Of a DNA stretch of 64,000 bases, positions 9,223 to 22,161 are shown in pieces. The translations under genes and the position numbers were made by a program. This stretch comes from Pilasporangium apinafurcum. Lineage: Eukaryota; Oomycota; Peronosporomycetes; Pythiales; Pythiaceae. Below the pieces are notes generated by a model. It searched no databases. It was not told the DNA's origin and saw nothing but the letters and a program-made list of their open reading frames with translations. Every line of letters begins with the position of its first letter. The first letter of the stretch is position 1. The stretch is taken from the NCBI GenBank assembly GCA_001600495.1, contig BCKE01000064.1, forward strand, positions 53,385-117,384, in the 5' to 3' direction.

Positions 9223-12200
9223 ATGACGATGATGGGAACGGAAGCGAAGCTGCTGGACGCTATCTCGACTAAAGTATGCGCGGGTTTACCACACTCCCCT
9301 TCACAGGATGGAACAGATAATGACAATTCGATAGAGTGGACACATGTATCGACCGCGCTACAAGAGCTTTATCGCACAACAAAAGCAGAATATTCACAAA
9401 TCAAAGAGCAATATGATGAGATGGAGACTATTTTACAGCAAGAAATACGTGTGGAAACGTCAAAAACGAATGAATCTGCTGTAGAAATGCGCGTAGATGC
9501 AACTATCGATGAAATTCAGACTGTTCTACCAGAACTCGAGCGTGCGGATACACATTTTCGGGATGTGGTGGCGATTCTCCAGCCCTCACTAACGCTACTG
9601 GACAAATTGACCACAAGAGCCAAATACTACCAGGCGGCAATGGATGTAGAAACGCGCAGTCGCGAGGCTCAAGAGCGTGCTGTACAGGCCACAAATCAAG
9701 CGCTGGAGACATTTCAGACGTTTACGGCGTTTGTCAAAACCTTGCCTGCGGAGTATCCCACCATACGGGTATGTTGTTCAGTTGCTTTGGTTGAAGTTGC
9801 GGATCCTAATCACTTGGTCTGGGTTAGAGAGAGGCAATGTGCCGTGTTGCAGCGATTTCTGTAAATCTGAAGCGATTTGCGGTAGAGAAATTAATAGCCG
9901 CACTGGTAGAGATCGATTGGCCAGTTGAACTGCAAGATCTCTCTGAAAAGGTATCATAGACTCTATGTCTATATTGGTCTATGACGGTAGAGGAGAGATC
10001 ACTTTGACATATGTGCCGCTGCGACATGGTTGTAGGAAGAACAATTGCATCGTGTTGCTCGAGCGTTCACATACCTGGTGAAGCTACAGCTGAGTCACCT
10101 CGACGCTGGAGATGGAAGTGATCTGGCACAGAAGAATGCTGAGAACGAAGAGAACTCGTCTTTTTCTTCGTTAGATTCATCAACAGCTTCACTTTGGGCA
10201 ATGGAGTACCTCCTAGATGCTCTTCGTCGACGTTTCCGATTTCATTTCGAGCGACCAGAAAGCGCCACTAATCGATTAGCAAAGCCCGAGTGGTATTTAA
10301 GTCATATCCGCGAGCAAACGCGAAGTCATGGTGCCTTTCTGTCCAAAGTGATTACCGAGGAACTGCACAAGTTTACGAATGAAATCGATTGCTGTGATGC
10401 ACAGATCTTGTTGCTACGTGGATTAATCATGACAGCAAAACGCAAGCTTGTGAACGATATGCCAATCCTGCTTACGGTAAGCTAGCTTGCCTGATTTGTT
10501 GTGAAACTCGTTCTCACTAATATAGTTGGTCTTTACAGCACAACGAGCTCCTGTGCCACACAATTGACGAAGTTTTGCTTTTTGAGCAAGCGATTGATGA
10601 CGAGTTTGACTATGGTTCGTGGGCTAATACAAACCGCAAGGCGTACCCACGCTGTATTGATGTATTTACGAGCAATAATGAATATTTGTTCGCCTGGACA
10701 AAAATTGATGTCGAGCTTGCCCAGCGCGTAATGACCACGAGTATTTTTGAGGATCAAACCAAGGCATGGCAAACATATTATGACACTGAAGACGAAGATG
10801 ACGGATGGGCGCTTAAGGATGCACAGGCGATGATCCCGCATGCAGCATTGCAATTTTGTTCATTGCTAGATTTCATGTGTCAACGTTTTCAACCAATGGA
10901 AAGCGAAGAGCACAGTTATCTGTACGTCACACACGTACATAACGTGTTGATAGACGATTTTCATCGACAATGCCAAAGAAGGGGAAAGAAAGTGATCAAC
11001 ACTAACGCACTATCCACCCAGGGAAGGACGGCATGGAAAGAGTGTTTTCATATTGTAAATGCTGCTTATTTCATGAAAACAACACTTAGTGCTTGGGAAC
11101 AAAGCAGTGTTTTCATTGAGTTAACGAAGAAGGTTGTGCAGTCGGAGCAATCGCGAAGTCAAGTGTTGAAAGTTCATCTAGAATATTCCAAGACAGTTTT
11201 GAAGAATGCTGCAAAAGCAGCTTCGGATGCAGTGTTGACAAGTGAAGAAGCGACAGCAGTTCGTCATGCAATCACTGGCCCAGGTGCGATGATCGGGCCA
11301 ACTGCAGCGTTCTCAGCCGCATATTCTGTAGGCTCCAAGACGGTCAAAAGTTTGTTCGGTCGAGCCGAATCGCCCCGTACCTTGAATTCAGAACGAGAAG
11401 AACCTACCAAGGCAGAACCTGCATCTCCCAAGAAACGTGAGATTTCGACTAACAATAAGTCTCGCAAGGAGAACACGGTGGAAAATGAAGAACTGCTATT
11501 CTCGCGCTCAATTTTTGAGCGGCAGATTGCTGATTTCAAGCAACTCATGAGCAACATGCTGAACGATCTTGCCGCCGCTATTGTCTCTGTATTTAAGCGC
11601 GAGGTAAACAATAATAGTCTTCGGTACGTTCTTGTTTTACCGTCAGATTTCCAGTATTGTTTGCACCTCTAACATTGTACTGATGTGCCTTTTGCAGCAC
11701 CACCTGGATGATGAATAGCAAAAGCCAGCCAGAACTCGAAGTATCGCCCGAATTGAGAACTAGCTTCACGTTCTTGAGTCAAATTTTTGCATGTGCACAT
11801 ACAATTCTGACTGCAGAATGCCTACCCCAGTTCTGGAAGGCGATTGCGGCTTCTCTGGATGATTTCTTCGCTACGATTGTGTTACAATCTGGCGTTTCTT
11901 GGTCCAATGAATCTCATGCGACAAACTCTTCGATGAAAACCGGTAAAACGCACCAATATGTTTTTGATATGAATAGTCTTGCATCCATTTTTACGATTTG
12001 CGCCAAGAATCCCAAGGCTTACTTGGGCAAAGTGTTTGATGTATGCAAGATCCTAGAAATGGACTCCTCAAAGTTAGTGGAACTACGCAAGGCAATCGAT
12101 GAAGAGGATGCTGCGATGGAACAGATTACGACGATGCTGGAAGCATGTAACATTTACTCGTTAAAACCCGCGCAAGTGCTCACAGTCTGTGATCAGTGGC

Positions 12201-12241
12201 TGAATCTGCAAGTAATGACATCGAGCGAGATGTTAAAATGA
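9223..12241 (+). CDS. RINT1: RINT1/Tip20 family ER-tethering (NRZ/Dsl1 complex) subunit
   Basis: Five exons join in frame: 9223-9768, 9828-9950, 10036-10476, 10539-11623, 11698-12241, giving 912 residues (the human protein is ~790). The N-terminal third is coiled coil. Diagnostic blocks are FDYGSWANTNRKAYPRCIDV, MIPHAALQFCSLLDFMCQRF, SYLYVTHVHNVLIDDFHRQ, AYFMKTTLSAWEQ, and the C-terminal FDMNSLASIFTICAKNP... SLKPAQVLTVCDQWLNL, all in the order of the RINT1_TIP1 domain. Family role: it bridges ZW10 and NAG/Dsl subunits to ER SNAREs for Golgi-to-ER COPI vesicle capture. A Ser/Lys-rich insertion of ~80 residues lies around 11370-11480 (ESPRTLNSEREEPTK...), which explains part of the extra length. 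All four introns have canonical GT-AG ends and sizes of 59-85 nt. The first ATG after the divergent promoter was taken as start. Confidence 0.88.
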
Positions 12242-12548
12242 GTGTTAGTGTGAAGAAATTTGCGTTGTCAGCTTGTGGATCGAATACTGCCAGTGGGTGT
12301 TGTAATCATATTCTCTGTCCAGTAACTTTTTTGCATGATCTGATGAAGTGTTAAGATAATGCCAATTTCGAATACAAGGAAGGAAATTTGGCTGCTTCGA
12401 AATTCGTATAATTAGTTGAAGCATTTCAACACGAGATCGCGGTTGCGTATTTTTAGCGAATATCCATCTCGAAAAGAGGTGGGTGCTCTATGTCTTACAG
12501 GAACTTTCCACGCCGACCCGCATTGCCATCATATAACTTCACGGAAGG
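12242..12548. other. intergenic, no feature recognised
   Basis: Spacer of 307 bp between two plus-strand genes. Nothing beyond probable 3' UTR and promoter. Confidence 0.4.
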
Positions 12549-15500
12549 ATGACGGATTTGCGTCGGCTGCGTTGGCCGGAGATACCTTCGGTCGACTTGA
12601 TGACAGAGTTTGCGTGGATTATACATCGGGAGGAGCAAGAGGACAGAATCAGCGGGTCACCCTGTCGCAGTCATGAAGACGACGGCGATTCATGGATTAT
12701 TGACGGTCCACACGAAGCTGTCAAAACATATGACAAACCCCAGATTCAGTCACTTATACTTGATGAAGCTACACATCTGCAATATTGTAAAATGGGTGGG
12801 ATCGCACCCAACAAACATGCTGAAGCAATTATCGGGGGATCATCCAAACTTGGGCAATCGATGGCTTCGGTGACCGATGGAGTTGATGTGAACCTTTCGC
12901 CTTATCATCAGAAACTCCAGCATCCTAAACAAATACGTTCACCACCTTCACCGGCTCAACGTGCAGCGAAAAAGATGCTACTGCTGAAAGAGGAGATGCA
13001 ACATTTAGGTACTGACTGGCAAGCATCGACCACAAATGTGGCAACGCAAGTTGTCGACCATCCAAAGTGTGCGAAACAAACGGTATCCAACCATTTTCAA
13101 GAAAATCAGCCGTCTTCGATAGTTCTGTTGCGCCAAGACAATGCTTCTGTACCAAAGATGGTGTCGCCTACTAAGAAAATTTCTTTCTCGCTTCACAAAC
13201 CATCTCACAAGGATAGCGCTGCGAGTGTGAGGACGCCATCGTCGCAATCCCAGAGAAGAAACAAAAAGATGCGCCCAGAAACTCGTGATGAGCAAAACGC
13301 GAGGGATTTGCGTGAGAAACAACTTCGCCTAGGAACATGGCTTGAAGGTGATAACAAACGATATCGGCAGGAAGAAAAATTGCTCCAGATTTCACGCACT
13401 ACATGCTACTCGATGGAAATGGAAGCAAAGATGCAGTCTGCCATGACAAATACGATTGGCAAAGGGCTTTGGGAAGATCCTGTCACGTCGTTGATCGCTG
13501 CAGAGATGACAAGTGAGGCCATATTTGGTGGCTTTGTGAAAACTCGTCGATTAGCGTACTACACTGAAAATGCCATTCAAGACGATCCTAAGCTACAGGT
13601 ACTTCATCCAAAATGTTCAGCAAAATGTGAGAAAACAGATGTAACCACCATCAACGAAGTCTGCTCGTTGTCTAACCTGGCTGATCAAAGAGCTGCCATC
13701 GACAAAACTTTACAGCAATGCAATGACTTTCAGGAACCAAGTCCGTCAGGAACTCCCGTTTCAATCGTGCACAATGCCAATATTGATATGATTGTAAATG
13801 TTGCTGAAGAAATTCGGGGAAAAGCTCACAAGCAGGTTGAAGTTGGTGCTGTGGCTGATGCATTGGCCACGCTGCAAGAAGGGATCAATCAGCTTCTGAA
13901 CGACTTCCATGACAATCAGGACGAAATTCAATTGAATGGGTTTAACTACTCAGAACATGCGCACCGTACAGCCACTTGGTTGCAGCTGAAGTATCGCGCT
14001 CGACATCGCATGCGTGTGCAGCAAGTGGCAGTCTTACAGCAATGTTGGCGTCGCTTTCGAGCGCGAAATAGATTTATCACGAAGAAACGATACGAAACTT
14101 GCAACGCTGAGATCATTCAGCGCCACTTCAGGCAACACTTGCAACGACTACGTCGTGATCGAAGTGCTCGTCGTATCCAAAAATGCTTTCGCGTTTACCA
14201 GGAGCAAAAGATATTGGTGTGTCTCCGGCGGGCATGTCGTTTGTTAGCGCGCGATGAATGGGTCAAGCGTGAGAATATCCGTCGAAAGCAGGCTCGGAAG
14301 CAGAGGACATGGTCAAAATTATCCATGATTTTGAAAGTCATTTGGCTTTGGCGGATTCGTTCATATTCGATCATATGCATGCAAAAACGTTGGAAAGCCA
14401 GGAAACAGTACGCCAGATATATGACCATATTAGCTGATCGCACAGAAAGAGAAGCACAAAGACGATCCCGAGAAGTTGCCTTCCTAAAGCCCAAGCTGGA
14501 CGAAGCGATGATATATTGGCGGCGCTTCCTGCAGCAAACAAACTGTGGTCGAGATCTCGTCAAGTGGCATATGCAAATACCATGGATACGGTTCCAACGA
14601 GCACGAATAAGCTGGCAATTGCTAGACTTGGATACCAGAATTGAGGTTCTTTGTGGCATATACAAAGGCAAACGTGTCTCTGGTATGGAGTTGGAAGCGA
14701 TATGGGAAGAACTAACTTTCAATACTGAAGCCTTGAAAATATCACGACCAAAAGAGATGGTCCTATCATTCGAAAACTTGGCATTCCACCTTAAACATTC
14801 TTCTTCGCTGGAAGTGGGAAAACAATTGCACGAACGAGAATATCTCAAAAAGGCGCAATGGAGAAAACTGGGTGACCGAATCAAAGAACGGACTGTAAAG
14901 CAGCTGAAAGATATTCGTCGATGGACTGTGAACTCGTATTGGCATATGACTCTCTGGTGTAAATTTTACTATCTCGGTCGTTGGTCGTGTCACAATTACC
15001 GCCAAGCTCTGGCAGATCTCGAAAACGATCAGGCGCGCTGTTTGACGACGCTCTTATGCCATCTCTTTCGGCAAATGAGTCAAAATGCACCAGCGTTTGC
15101 CTGTGAATGGTGCTATGAAGGCTTTGGGACCGCTAAGGAGTACTATAAACACAAGAATGAAAGCGAGGGGCTGTGTGCATTGGCGAGACAACGTGCAAAC
15201 GCTGAATGGGACGCTCTGATTAATGATATTAACTTTTTGCAAACAAATCGGAAAACAAAAATAAGCAAAAATGATAATCATGAAAAGATGGATCGACAAA
15301 ATGGACGGTTCAATTTTTCAGAGTTCCAACTGGACGACATATTTGTGAAGAAGCTTCATATGAAGAAGTCTAATCACCTTGATCTGGAGCCTCTACTTCA
15401 AATAACGCTTATTTGTGCCAATGATGAAGAGCAAATAAATCGCAGCAACACGAAGTTATCCTATGAACTGGTGGGATATCTATTACGTTGCTTTCAGGAC

Positions 15501-15800
15501 GATAAGGACTTTCATCCACTACTACGGTTGCCTCTGCACCAATTCGTAGAGTGGAAAGGAGAAGAGAAGGATGCGTCGACATGGATCAGGGCGGACCAAT
15601 TATATGAGCGGCTCGGTGTCAAAATCAAGTGGCCAACGCCGTCAATTCACAACCAAGCACGGCAGACAGTACAAAGTAAATTCGTTGTTGTTCAAATGTT
15701 CAAGTCATGGATGACTCGTGTACGCAGACCATGGAGCAAGTACACCATACTGAATGCTGGTGGATCTGCGAGTTCAGCAACCGTTCTTCCTGTGGCATGA
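12549..15800 (+). CDS. large IQ-motif (calmodulin-binding) protein, function unknown
   Basis: A single exon of 1083 residues from the ATG at 12549. The N-terminal ~450 residues are poorly structured. Near 475-560 there is a run of IQ-like motifs: AVLQQCWRRFRARNRF, EIIQRHFRQHLQRLRR and SARRIQKCFRVYQEQK, which normally bind calmodulin or EF-hand light chains in tandem. A long basic helical stretch follows. Near 850 lies a single C2H2-like finger with CEWCYEGF and a later His and Cys. IQ proteins of this size in zoosporic protists are often cytoskeletal or flagellar, but nothing in the sequence proves location. No enzyme domain was recognised. A start a few codons downstream cannot be excluded. 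Confidence 0.7.
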   Translation: MTDLRRLRWPEIPSVDLMTEFAWIIHREEQEDRISGSPCRSHEDDGDSWIIDGPHEAVKTYDKPQIQSLILDEATHLQYCKMGGIAPNKHAEAIIGGSSKLGQSMASVTDGVDVNLSPYHQKLQHPKQIRSPPSPAQRAAKKMLLLKEEMQHLGTDWQASTTNVATQVVDHPKCAKQTVSNHFQENQPSSIVLLRQDNASVPKMVSPTKKISFSLHKPSHKDSAASVRTPSSQSQRRNKKMRPETRDEQNARDLREKQLRLGTWLEGDNKRYRQEEKLLQISRTTCYSMEMEAKMQSAMTNTIGKGLWEDPVTSLIAAEMTSEAIFGGFVKTRRLAYYTENAIQDDPKLQVLHPKCSAKCEKTDVTTINEVCSLSNLADQRAAIDKTLQQCNDFQEPSPSGTPVSIVHNANIDMIVNVAEEIRGKAHKQVEVGAVADALATLQEGINQLLNDFHDNQDEIQLNGFNYSEHAHRTATWLQLKYRARHRMRVQQVAVLQQCWRRFRARNRFITKKRYETCNAEIIQRHFRQHLQRLRRDRSARRIQKCFRVYQEQKILVCLRRACRLLARDEWVKRENIRRKQARKQRTWSKLSMILKVIWLWRIRSYSIICMQKRWKARKQYARYMTILADRTEREAQRRSREVAFLKPKLDEAMIYWRRFLQQTNCGRDLVKWHMQIPWIRFQRARISWQLLDLDTRIEVLCGIYKGKRVSGMELEAIWEELTFNTEALKISRPKEMVLSFENLAFHLKHSSSLEVGKQLHEREYLKKAQWRKLGDRIKERTVKQLKDIRRWTVNSYWHMTLWCKFYYLGRWSCHNYRQALADLENDQARCLTTLLCHLFRQMSQNAPAFACEWCYEGFGTAKEYYKHKNESEGLCALARQRANAEWDALINDINFLQTNRKTKISKNDNHEKMDRQNGRFNFSEFQLDDIFVKKLHMKKSNHLDLEPLLQITLICANDEEQINRSNTKLSYELVGYLLRCFQDDKDFHPLLRLPLHQFVEWKGEEKDASTWIRADQLYERLGVKIKWPTPSIHNQARQTVQSKFVVVQMFKSWMTRVRRPWSKYTILNAGGSASSATVLPVA

Positions 15801-17492
15801 CGCAACCTTCAATAGGGAACTCACGGAGTGTAAGTCAGCTATGATAATCTCATGATTTTGTGCTGATATGGAGAAATCGGTCGGCATCCACGTGCTGAGT
15901 CATTCTCGGTGGCAATAATCGACCAGTGTTGCTAAAATCAGACGGGTATTGCGCAAACTCGCTGATAAGTGGTAAAAGCATTCATACGTCTCATATTCTT
16001 GCGTTTTGAATGTGAATCACTCCTCGGACTGTGCTCATCCCTGAAAGAGTGCGTTTCATCCGTACCAGTGTCATGAAGTGCTATCTTATCGACAATCAAA
16101 GATGATGTCACAATGGCAATCCAACTTTGCAGACTCGACGACCACCAAAGTGTAAAAAAATGATGGGAACCTGCCCTTATTCTCAGCTAAAGAGGAATTT
16201 TGTCATAACTATATGGGCATCTCTATATAAAGCGAAGAACGGGATCCAAACTAATTAGCTTGTCAAAACGTTGCTCTTGGCATCGCTAGTGTCGTAAAAG
16301 TAGTTGAAAAGCGATGAGGGATACAAAAAATCAAAATAGAGATGTGTGTAACTTAAGAATCATACAGTATCTACATAGTATCCGAACTTGTGTGCATCCA
16401 GCAAACACGTGCTGAATCTTCAAGATAACGCTCTATTCTTCCATAGTAGGTGTTGTTTCATTCATTGCCGCTGAACTGCTGATCCTTCACTACTTCATTG
16501 TGGAACTAGACGAGCAAATTGGCAGGCACTGTCGAGACAGTGCGGAAAATGTTACTATCGCGAATCCCATGCCAACAAAATCAACCAATTGTACTAATCC
16601 GACCGAAGTCTAACTTCGATAGTTTATTATTGCAGGTACGGATGTACTTGGACGTTGCTGGGTTGTTTGCAGCAGCTAAATCGTTGATGTTGAGCTGATT
16701 CTGAATGGATTAGGCGCATCCTTTTGAACGCGAGACTGCAATGAGTCAACATACATACACATCGAAATCATTATCTGGGACGTAAGGATGAGCGACAGGA
16801 AAAAATGCAGCCATCTCAATCAGAGGGCGATTTTGTCGATGAGCGTCATCACTTCATTTGCCAATTAGTTTGAGGCGATTAGAGCGGGTGGTACACGGAA
16901 TAATTACGTTTCGCTCCATCCTTCGGAATCCTCGATCACATCAAAGTCACTCCAATGATACCCATCTCCCCGACTCTAAATTTAGGCATGTTCAACTTAT
17001 TAATTTGGGCTTTTAGTCTCCTGCCCTGTCTAGCTAGTCGAGTATAAACACCCAAAATAGCAGCAGAGCACTAGACTTATCACGTCAACAACAACAAAAA
17101 TCTGAGACGATGGAGATGGAGAGTGCACTCATCTCTGCAGAAATCATCAATAGAAAGGCCGATTCCTGTTCTTTGACAATCAGAGTGTAACGGATGGTAT
17201 CCCATCACGTTGAATTGATTTTTTCCTGCGTTGTGTACCGCCTCTAGTCCATTCACGTATAGTACCTTGACCATTAAACTCGAGCATTTTAATCCAAAGG
17301 AATTAAACTTAATCATGGTGAATAACTCCGTAAAGATCAACACACTCACCATCTCCCTCCCTCCTCCACTGCGAGCCTTACTCACTCGATCACATCAACT
17401 GGCCATGATCCAGCAAAAGCGAGTGGTCCGCAAAGGCTCTCAGATCGCAATTTCTCTCGAGGTGCACACAGCAGAAAAGCCTATCGGTAGAT
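15801..17492. other. 1.7-kb intergenic region
   Basis: Many stops in all frames and no recognisable protein fragment. Should include the MFS promoter at its right end. Confidence 0.4.
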
Positions 17493-19092
17493 ATGGAAGG
17501 TCCACTGACGCCAACGACACCTGAATACACCAAGATCGACGACGATGTGGATGTCATTGATCCCAGATACGACCAAAACACCATGTCCAATTGGAAAATG
17601 AATCGCATGTGGGTCATTGCTGTAGCATCGATGCTCGTGATTCTTTGTTCTGGTGGATTGATTCTCGGTTTTGGACCACTCTATACGTTACTCGTGGAAG
17701 AAGGGCAATGGTCAGAGAAATGCGAGGAAGGAGAAGAACTCGACGGTGTGACCTGTGCGCAACAGGAGGTGTACTTGCAATACATCTTCTCCACAGCGTT
17801 TTTGTGCCTCAGTCTTTCCAATGCTGTTTTTGGATTAATGTTGGACATCATTGGACCTCGCTTATCAATTTGCATCGGATTGTTGATCTCCCTCATGGGC
17901 AACATCATGCTCGCATTTGGACAGTCAACAGTTGGTGATGGATATTCCATCATCATCGGCTATACATGTGTTGGTATTGGTGGCTATTCAATCTACATCT
18001 GCTCATTCCAGTTGACGCAGCTCTTTGAACGCCAAGGGTTCATCACGAGCGTGCTCTCAGGGTTGTTCAACACGTCGGGATACATCTACATGCTACTCAA
18101 CATCAACGGCATGAAGCGAGAGCCCTTCTTCATCGTCTACACGTTTCTGATATTGGCATGCCTCGTGATTTCGTTTGTGTTTTATCCGCTCAACTCACTC
18201 ACGAAACCCAACTCGCATCTGACAATGTCAGGATTTAATTGCCGCCTACCTAGAATCCAGGTATGTTTAGGAAATATCTACTAAATGGTTCTGTGCATGC
18301 GTAAACAACATTCTAACATTATGTTCTGTTTGTACATTCTTTATTTCTTCAGAAACCGATGGGTTTATGGGCTGGGCTCAAACCGCAGCTGCTGCGCGCT
18401 GATCTGTGGTATTTTGCTGCTATCTATGGCTGGATCTCATGCATCAACTCGTTTCTTGGCGGTGCAATCCCCAACATTATTTACCGACTCGCTGGAGAAG
18501 ACGCGGACATGGCAGACGCGTACGTCAACTACATCTCGCCGAGCATCACAAATGGCAGCTTCATCTTCACGCCCATCGTCGGCTGGGCGATCGACAAGTA
18601 TGGCTGTAAAATCATCTTCTTTGCGACGCTGTTGTCAGTGCACGGTATTCTGGCGATGCTTTTTGTCAAATCCTTGCATGCACAGCTAGTGACGTTGTTT
18701 CTGTTCTCGTTTGAACAATCGGCATTCTACTCATTGCAATTTGCCTATGTCGGTATGTGAACCTTCTTGCTCTCACCTTTCCATTTAGTTTTGGGTGGGC
18801 TGACGATGTATGTGGTTGGCTTTGAACAGTCTTGGTCTGCCCAAAGCAAGTCTATGGCTCGGTGCAGTCCTTCTTGGCCATGTCGGCGTTCCTGATGTGC
18901 TTGCTTAACTACATTTTCAACCCGTGGGTGCAAAATCAGTTGGATGGCAACTATAACCCCGTGTTTATCATTATGATGGTACCCATCGCAGTCTTCTACT
19001 TCCTGCTTTTCCTCATTCGGCCAAATCCAACCGTGAACGAGTCACAAACAGAACAGAATGAGAAACTTTCCGTCAAAGTCTCCGTTCAGTAG
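17493..19092 (+). CDS. MFS transporter, SLC43 (LAT3/LAT4)-like, paralogue 1 (three exons)
   Basis: Exons 17493-18260, 18353-18752 and 18830-19092 join in frame to 476 residues. About 12 membrane segments are visible. Family-like features include the TM1 segment ILCSGGLILGFGPLYTLL, a loop with paired Cys (SEKCEEGEELDGVTC), the MFS A-type loop FGLMLDIIGPRL, GYTCVGIGGYSIYICSF, and a late SFEQSAFYSLQFAYV. The pattern is like SLC43 facilitators of large neutral amino acids; substrate is inference. Both termini are cytosolic in the expected topology. Introns are 92 and 77 nt, GT-AG. The next gene, 1.5 kb downstream on the same strand, is a close paralogue, so this is a tandem duplication. Paralogue 2 lacks the first intron. 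Confidence 0.82.
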
Positions 19093-20618
19093 GGAACAGG
19101 AGTAGCAAGCACTACCCAAACTGTTAGTGATGAATATGTCTTGCTGACAGCACCAGACATCAAACACCGACTAGGGCGTCAAAATAAAACGAGATGTTGA
19201 GTCATTCCTATTCTTTACAATAGTTGAGATTATTGTAAGGGTCTCTCCCTTGTTTCAGGTTAGTAGATCACGAAGAAAGGCTTTACATTTTTTTCCTAGC
19301 AACATACTCACTAAGGCTCACTAGGCATTAGATAAAAGGCCCATGAATATGACAATACCTCCGATCTAGTAAATTCTAGTCAAGCATTTGCTTGCATTGT
19401 GTAGAAATATTACAAGTCTTATCCTATCTGTCTTTTTGGTCAATGCTGATGTTGAGTAAGGCTGAAGAAAATGAGCTGTTTTGACGCAGAATCCGACGCT
19501 ATATTCCAATTCAGAGCAGCGAAAATAACCTACTGCCAAAAATTTGCGTAATTTGACCGAGTATTGGTCGCATAACATTTGTTTAGTCCCTGGATGATGT
19601 TACGCAATGTGAAAAAGATGATCAAGTATATCTGTAAGTGTTTGAACGTTGCACTTATAGATTGCTTTGATCTCGAGTTGAAAGGAGAAGTACCACTCAG
19701 CAAAGGCAAATCTTGATTCGTCTACAGTACATCGATGTTGTATTACCGCCAGACAACAGACCAGTGTGGCGCGTCGATGCGCGTCACTGATAAATCCGCC
19801 AATCCCATTCTGGTAAAGAGAGCGAGGTCATTTGAAGTCACGCATCATTTGCGGACCATCTATCACCATCAAGATTTTTTTTCCTTCTTTAATTTGGGTG
19901 ATTTTAAAATATTATTTTAGTTCATCCTCTATTTGTACCAGTCATTTTTGATACCCAAAATAGTATAGGGAACCTAAAATTACGACGAGCTTGAAGCATC
20001 CTCACACGATCAATATGTCTGCTCTCAATATCACGTCGACATGGCAGATACAATCGTACCAAACCTGCAGCAATTGTTGTTTCTTCCTCTCTACTTTACT
20101 ACTAGCAGTATGAACAGATGACATGTGCTATATTCGAAGTACTCTCCTTCTTTATGTGTTTTGTTTCCGCTGGTTTTGCATTCTTTGACCTTGATGCAAC
20201 CTGTGGTGCTGTCTTATGCTTCAACACCTCATCCCCTCTCATCTATGCACCTTTTTTCCTGCTCATCCAGCTCCATCAGGTTTTCTTGATTCAATATGGA
20301 GTAGAACCGGGTCATTTGAGTCGGGGATATCCAATAGAATCCATGCTACTTTCTTCTGATTGTATAGACCAACGTTTTTTTTATACTCGTCAATCGTAGC
20401 GAAACAGAGTTTATTGTGTCTCACTGGAACTGTGATTACTACCTAGTTCACCACACGGAAAAGCCTTACCCAACACCTCCATCCACCGGTATTGTGAAAG
20501 GCGTACTGCCTCAGCTGATCAGAAGTCAATTCTCCACCTGCTGCACACATCCACCAGCCGACTCATTAGTCAATTCATCCATCCATCAATCAGTGGGTTC
20601 TTCCTTCAGTCGCATCAA
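19093..20618. other. 1.5-kb spacer between tandem MFS paralogues
   Basis: No coding region supported. Short open frames here lack family motifs. Contains the promoter of the second paralogue. Confidence 0.4.
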
Positions 20619-22161
20619 ATGGCAGCAGAACCACTTACACCTGTGCGCGGTGGTGCACCGCCTACTCCAACTGGTTCGGGCTATCACAACATCGAAGACG
20701 TGGTCGCGCATGACCCCAAGTACGACCAAGACACCATGTCCAACTGGCGCATGGCGCGCGGCTGGGTCATACTCGTGGCGTCCATTCTAATTATCTTGTG
20801 CTCTGGCGGCTTGATTCTCGGCTTCAGCCCGTTCTACACGTTACTCGTGGAAGAAGGGCAATGGTCAGAGAAATGTGCCGAGGGAGAGGAACTTACCGGT
20901 GTGACTTGCGCTGAACAAGAAGTGTACCTACAATACATCTTCTCAACGTCGTTCCTGTGCCTCAGTCTCGCGAATGCAACGTTCGGGTTGATGCTGGACA
21001 TTATTGGCCCTCGATTGACGGTGTTATGTGGCATGGTTGTATCGCTCATGGGCAATATCATGCTCGCTTTTGGTACCTCCAAGGTCGGCGATGGCTATTC
21101 GCTCATCATTGGCTACACATGCATCGGCATTGGTGGTTACGCAGTCTACATCTGCTCTTTTCAACTCACGCAGCTGTATGAACGGCAAGGATTGATCACC
21201 AGTATGTTGTCGGGACTTTTCAACACGTCCGGATACGTCTACATGCTACTCAACATACATGGAATGGAACGCAAGCCATTTTTTCTCGTCTACACGTTCT
21301 TGGTACTTGCATGCCTGATAATTTCGTTCGTGTTCTACCCGCTCAATTCGATCACCAAGCCTAACTCGCATCTGACGATGTCGGGATTCAAATGCCGCTT
21401 ACCGAAATTCCAGAAACCATTGGGTTTATGGCCAGGTCTGAAGGCACAACTCGTGCGGAAGGATTTGTGGTTCTTCACGATCTTTTTCGGGTGGATTTCG
21501 ACCATCAATGCCTTTGTCGGCGGGGCGTTGCCCAATATTATCTATGTGCTTGCTGGTGATGACGCTTCAACAGCGGACACGTACGTTAATTACGTCTCGC
21601 CGATCATCACGAATGGCAGCTTTGTGTTCACACCGCTCATTGGGTGGCTTATCGACAAGTACGGATGCAAGATTGTTTTCTTCTTGACGCTGTTGGCGAC
21701 GCATGGCCTGCTGATCATGCTGTTCGTGAAGAGCCTGCATTCGCAAATCTTTACAATGTTCCTCTTCTCATTTGAGCAGTCGGCATTCTACTCGCTGCAG
21801 TTTGCTTACACAGGTAAAAGTGCTGTGCTTTGTCCATTGAACGGTTCTGCTTATGTCTAATACTCATTGTTGTTACATTATTACTGTATTGATTATAGTA
21901 CTGCTCTTTCCAAAGGAAGTGTATGGGTCGATCCAAGCGTTTTTGGCCATGTCATCATTCCTTATGGGGCTGCTCAACTATATTTTCAATCCGTGGGTGC
22001 AGAATCACTTGGATGGCAACTACAACCCCGTGTTTATCATCATGATCGTGCCCTGCGCTGTGTTTTACCTGCTACTCTTCCTCATCCGACCCAATCCCAC
22101 GAAAGAAGACGAAGAACTAGAAGGCGATGAGAAGCTCTCGGTCAAGGTTTCAGTTCAGTAA
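20619..22161 (+). CDS. MFS transporter, SLC43-like, paralogue 2 (two exons)
   Basis: Exons 20619-21813 and 21899-22161 join in phase 1 to 485 residues. It aligns throughout with the upstream paralogue: same paired-Cys loop (SEKCAEGEELTGVTC), FGLMLDIIGPRL, SFEQSAFYSLQFAY and C-terminal EKLSVKVSVQ, with a longer N-terminal extension rich in Pro/Thr. The first intron of paralogue 1 is precisely absent: the codons for KFQKPLGLWPG run on without a break. The second intron (85 nt) is kept at the same position and phase. The likely role is uptake or facilitated diffusion of amino acids at the plasma membrane, as inferred for its neighbour. Confidence 0.83.

Noticed and set aside
20118-20399. 93-codon frame with hydrophobic stretches upstream of MFS paralogue 2
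   Set aside because: No conserved motif; lies in a spacer just before a gene and looks like chance.
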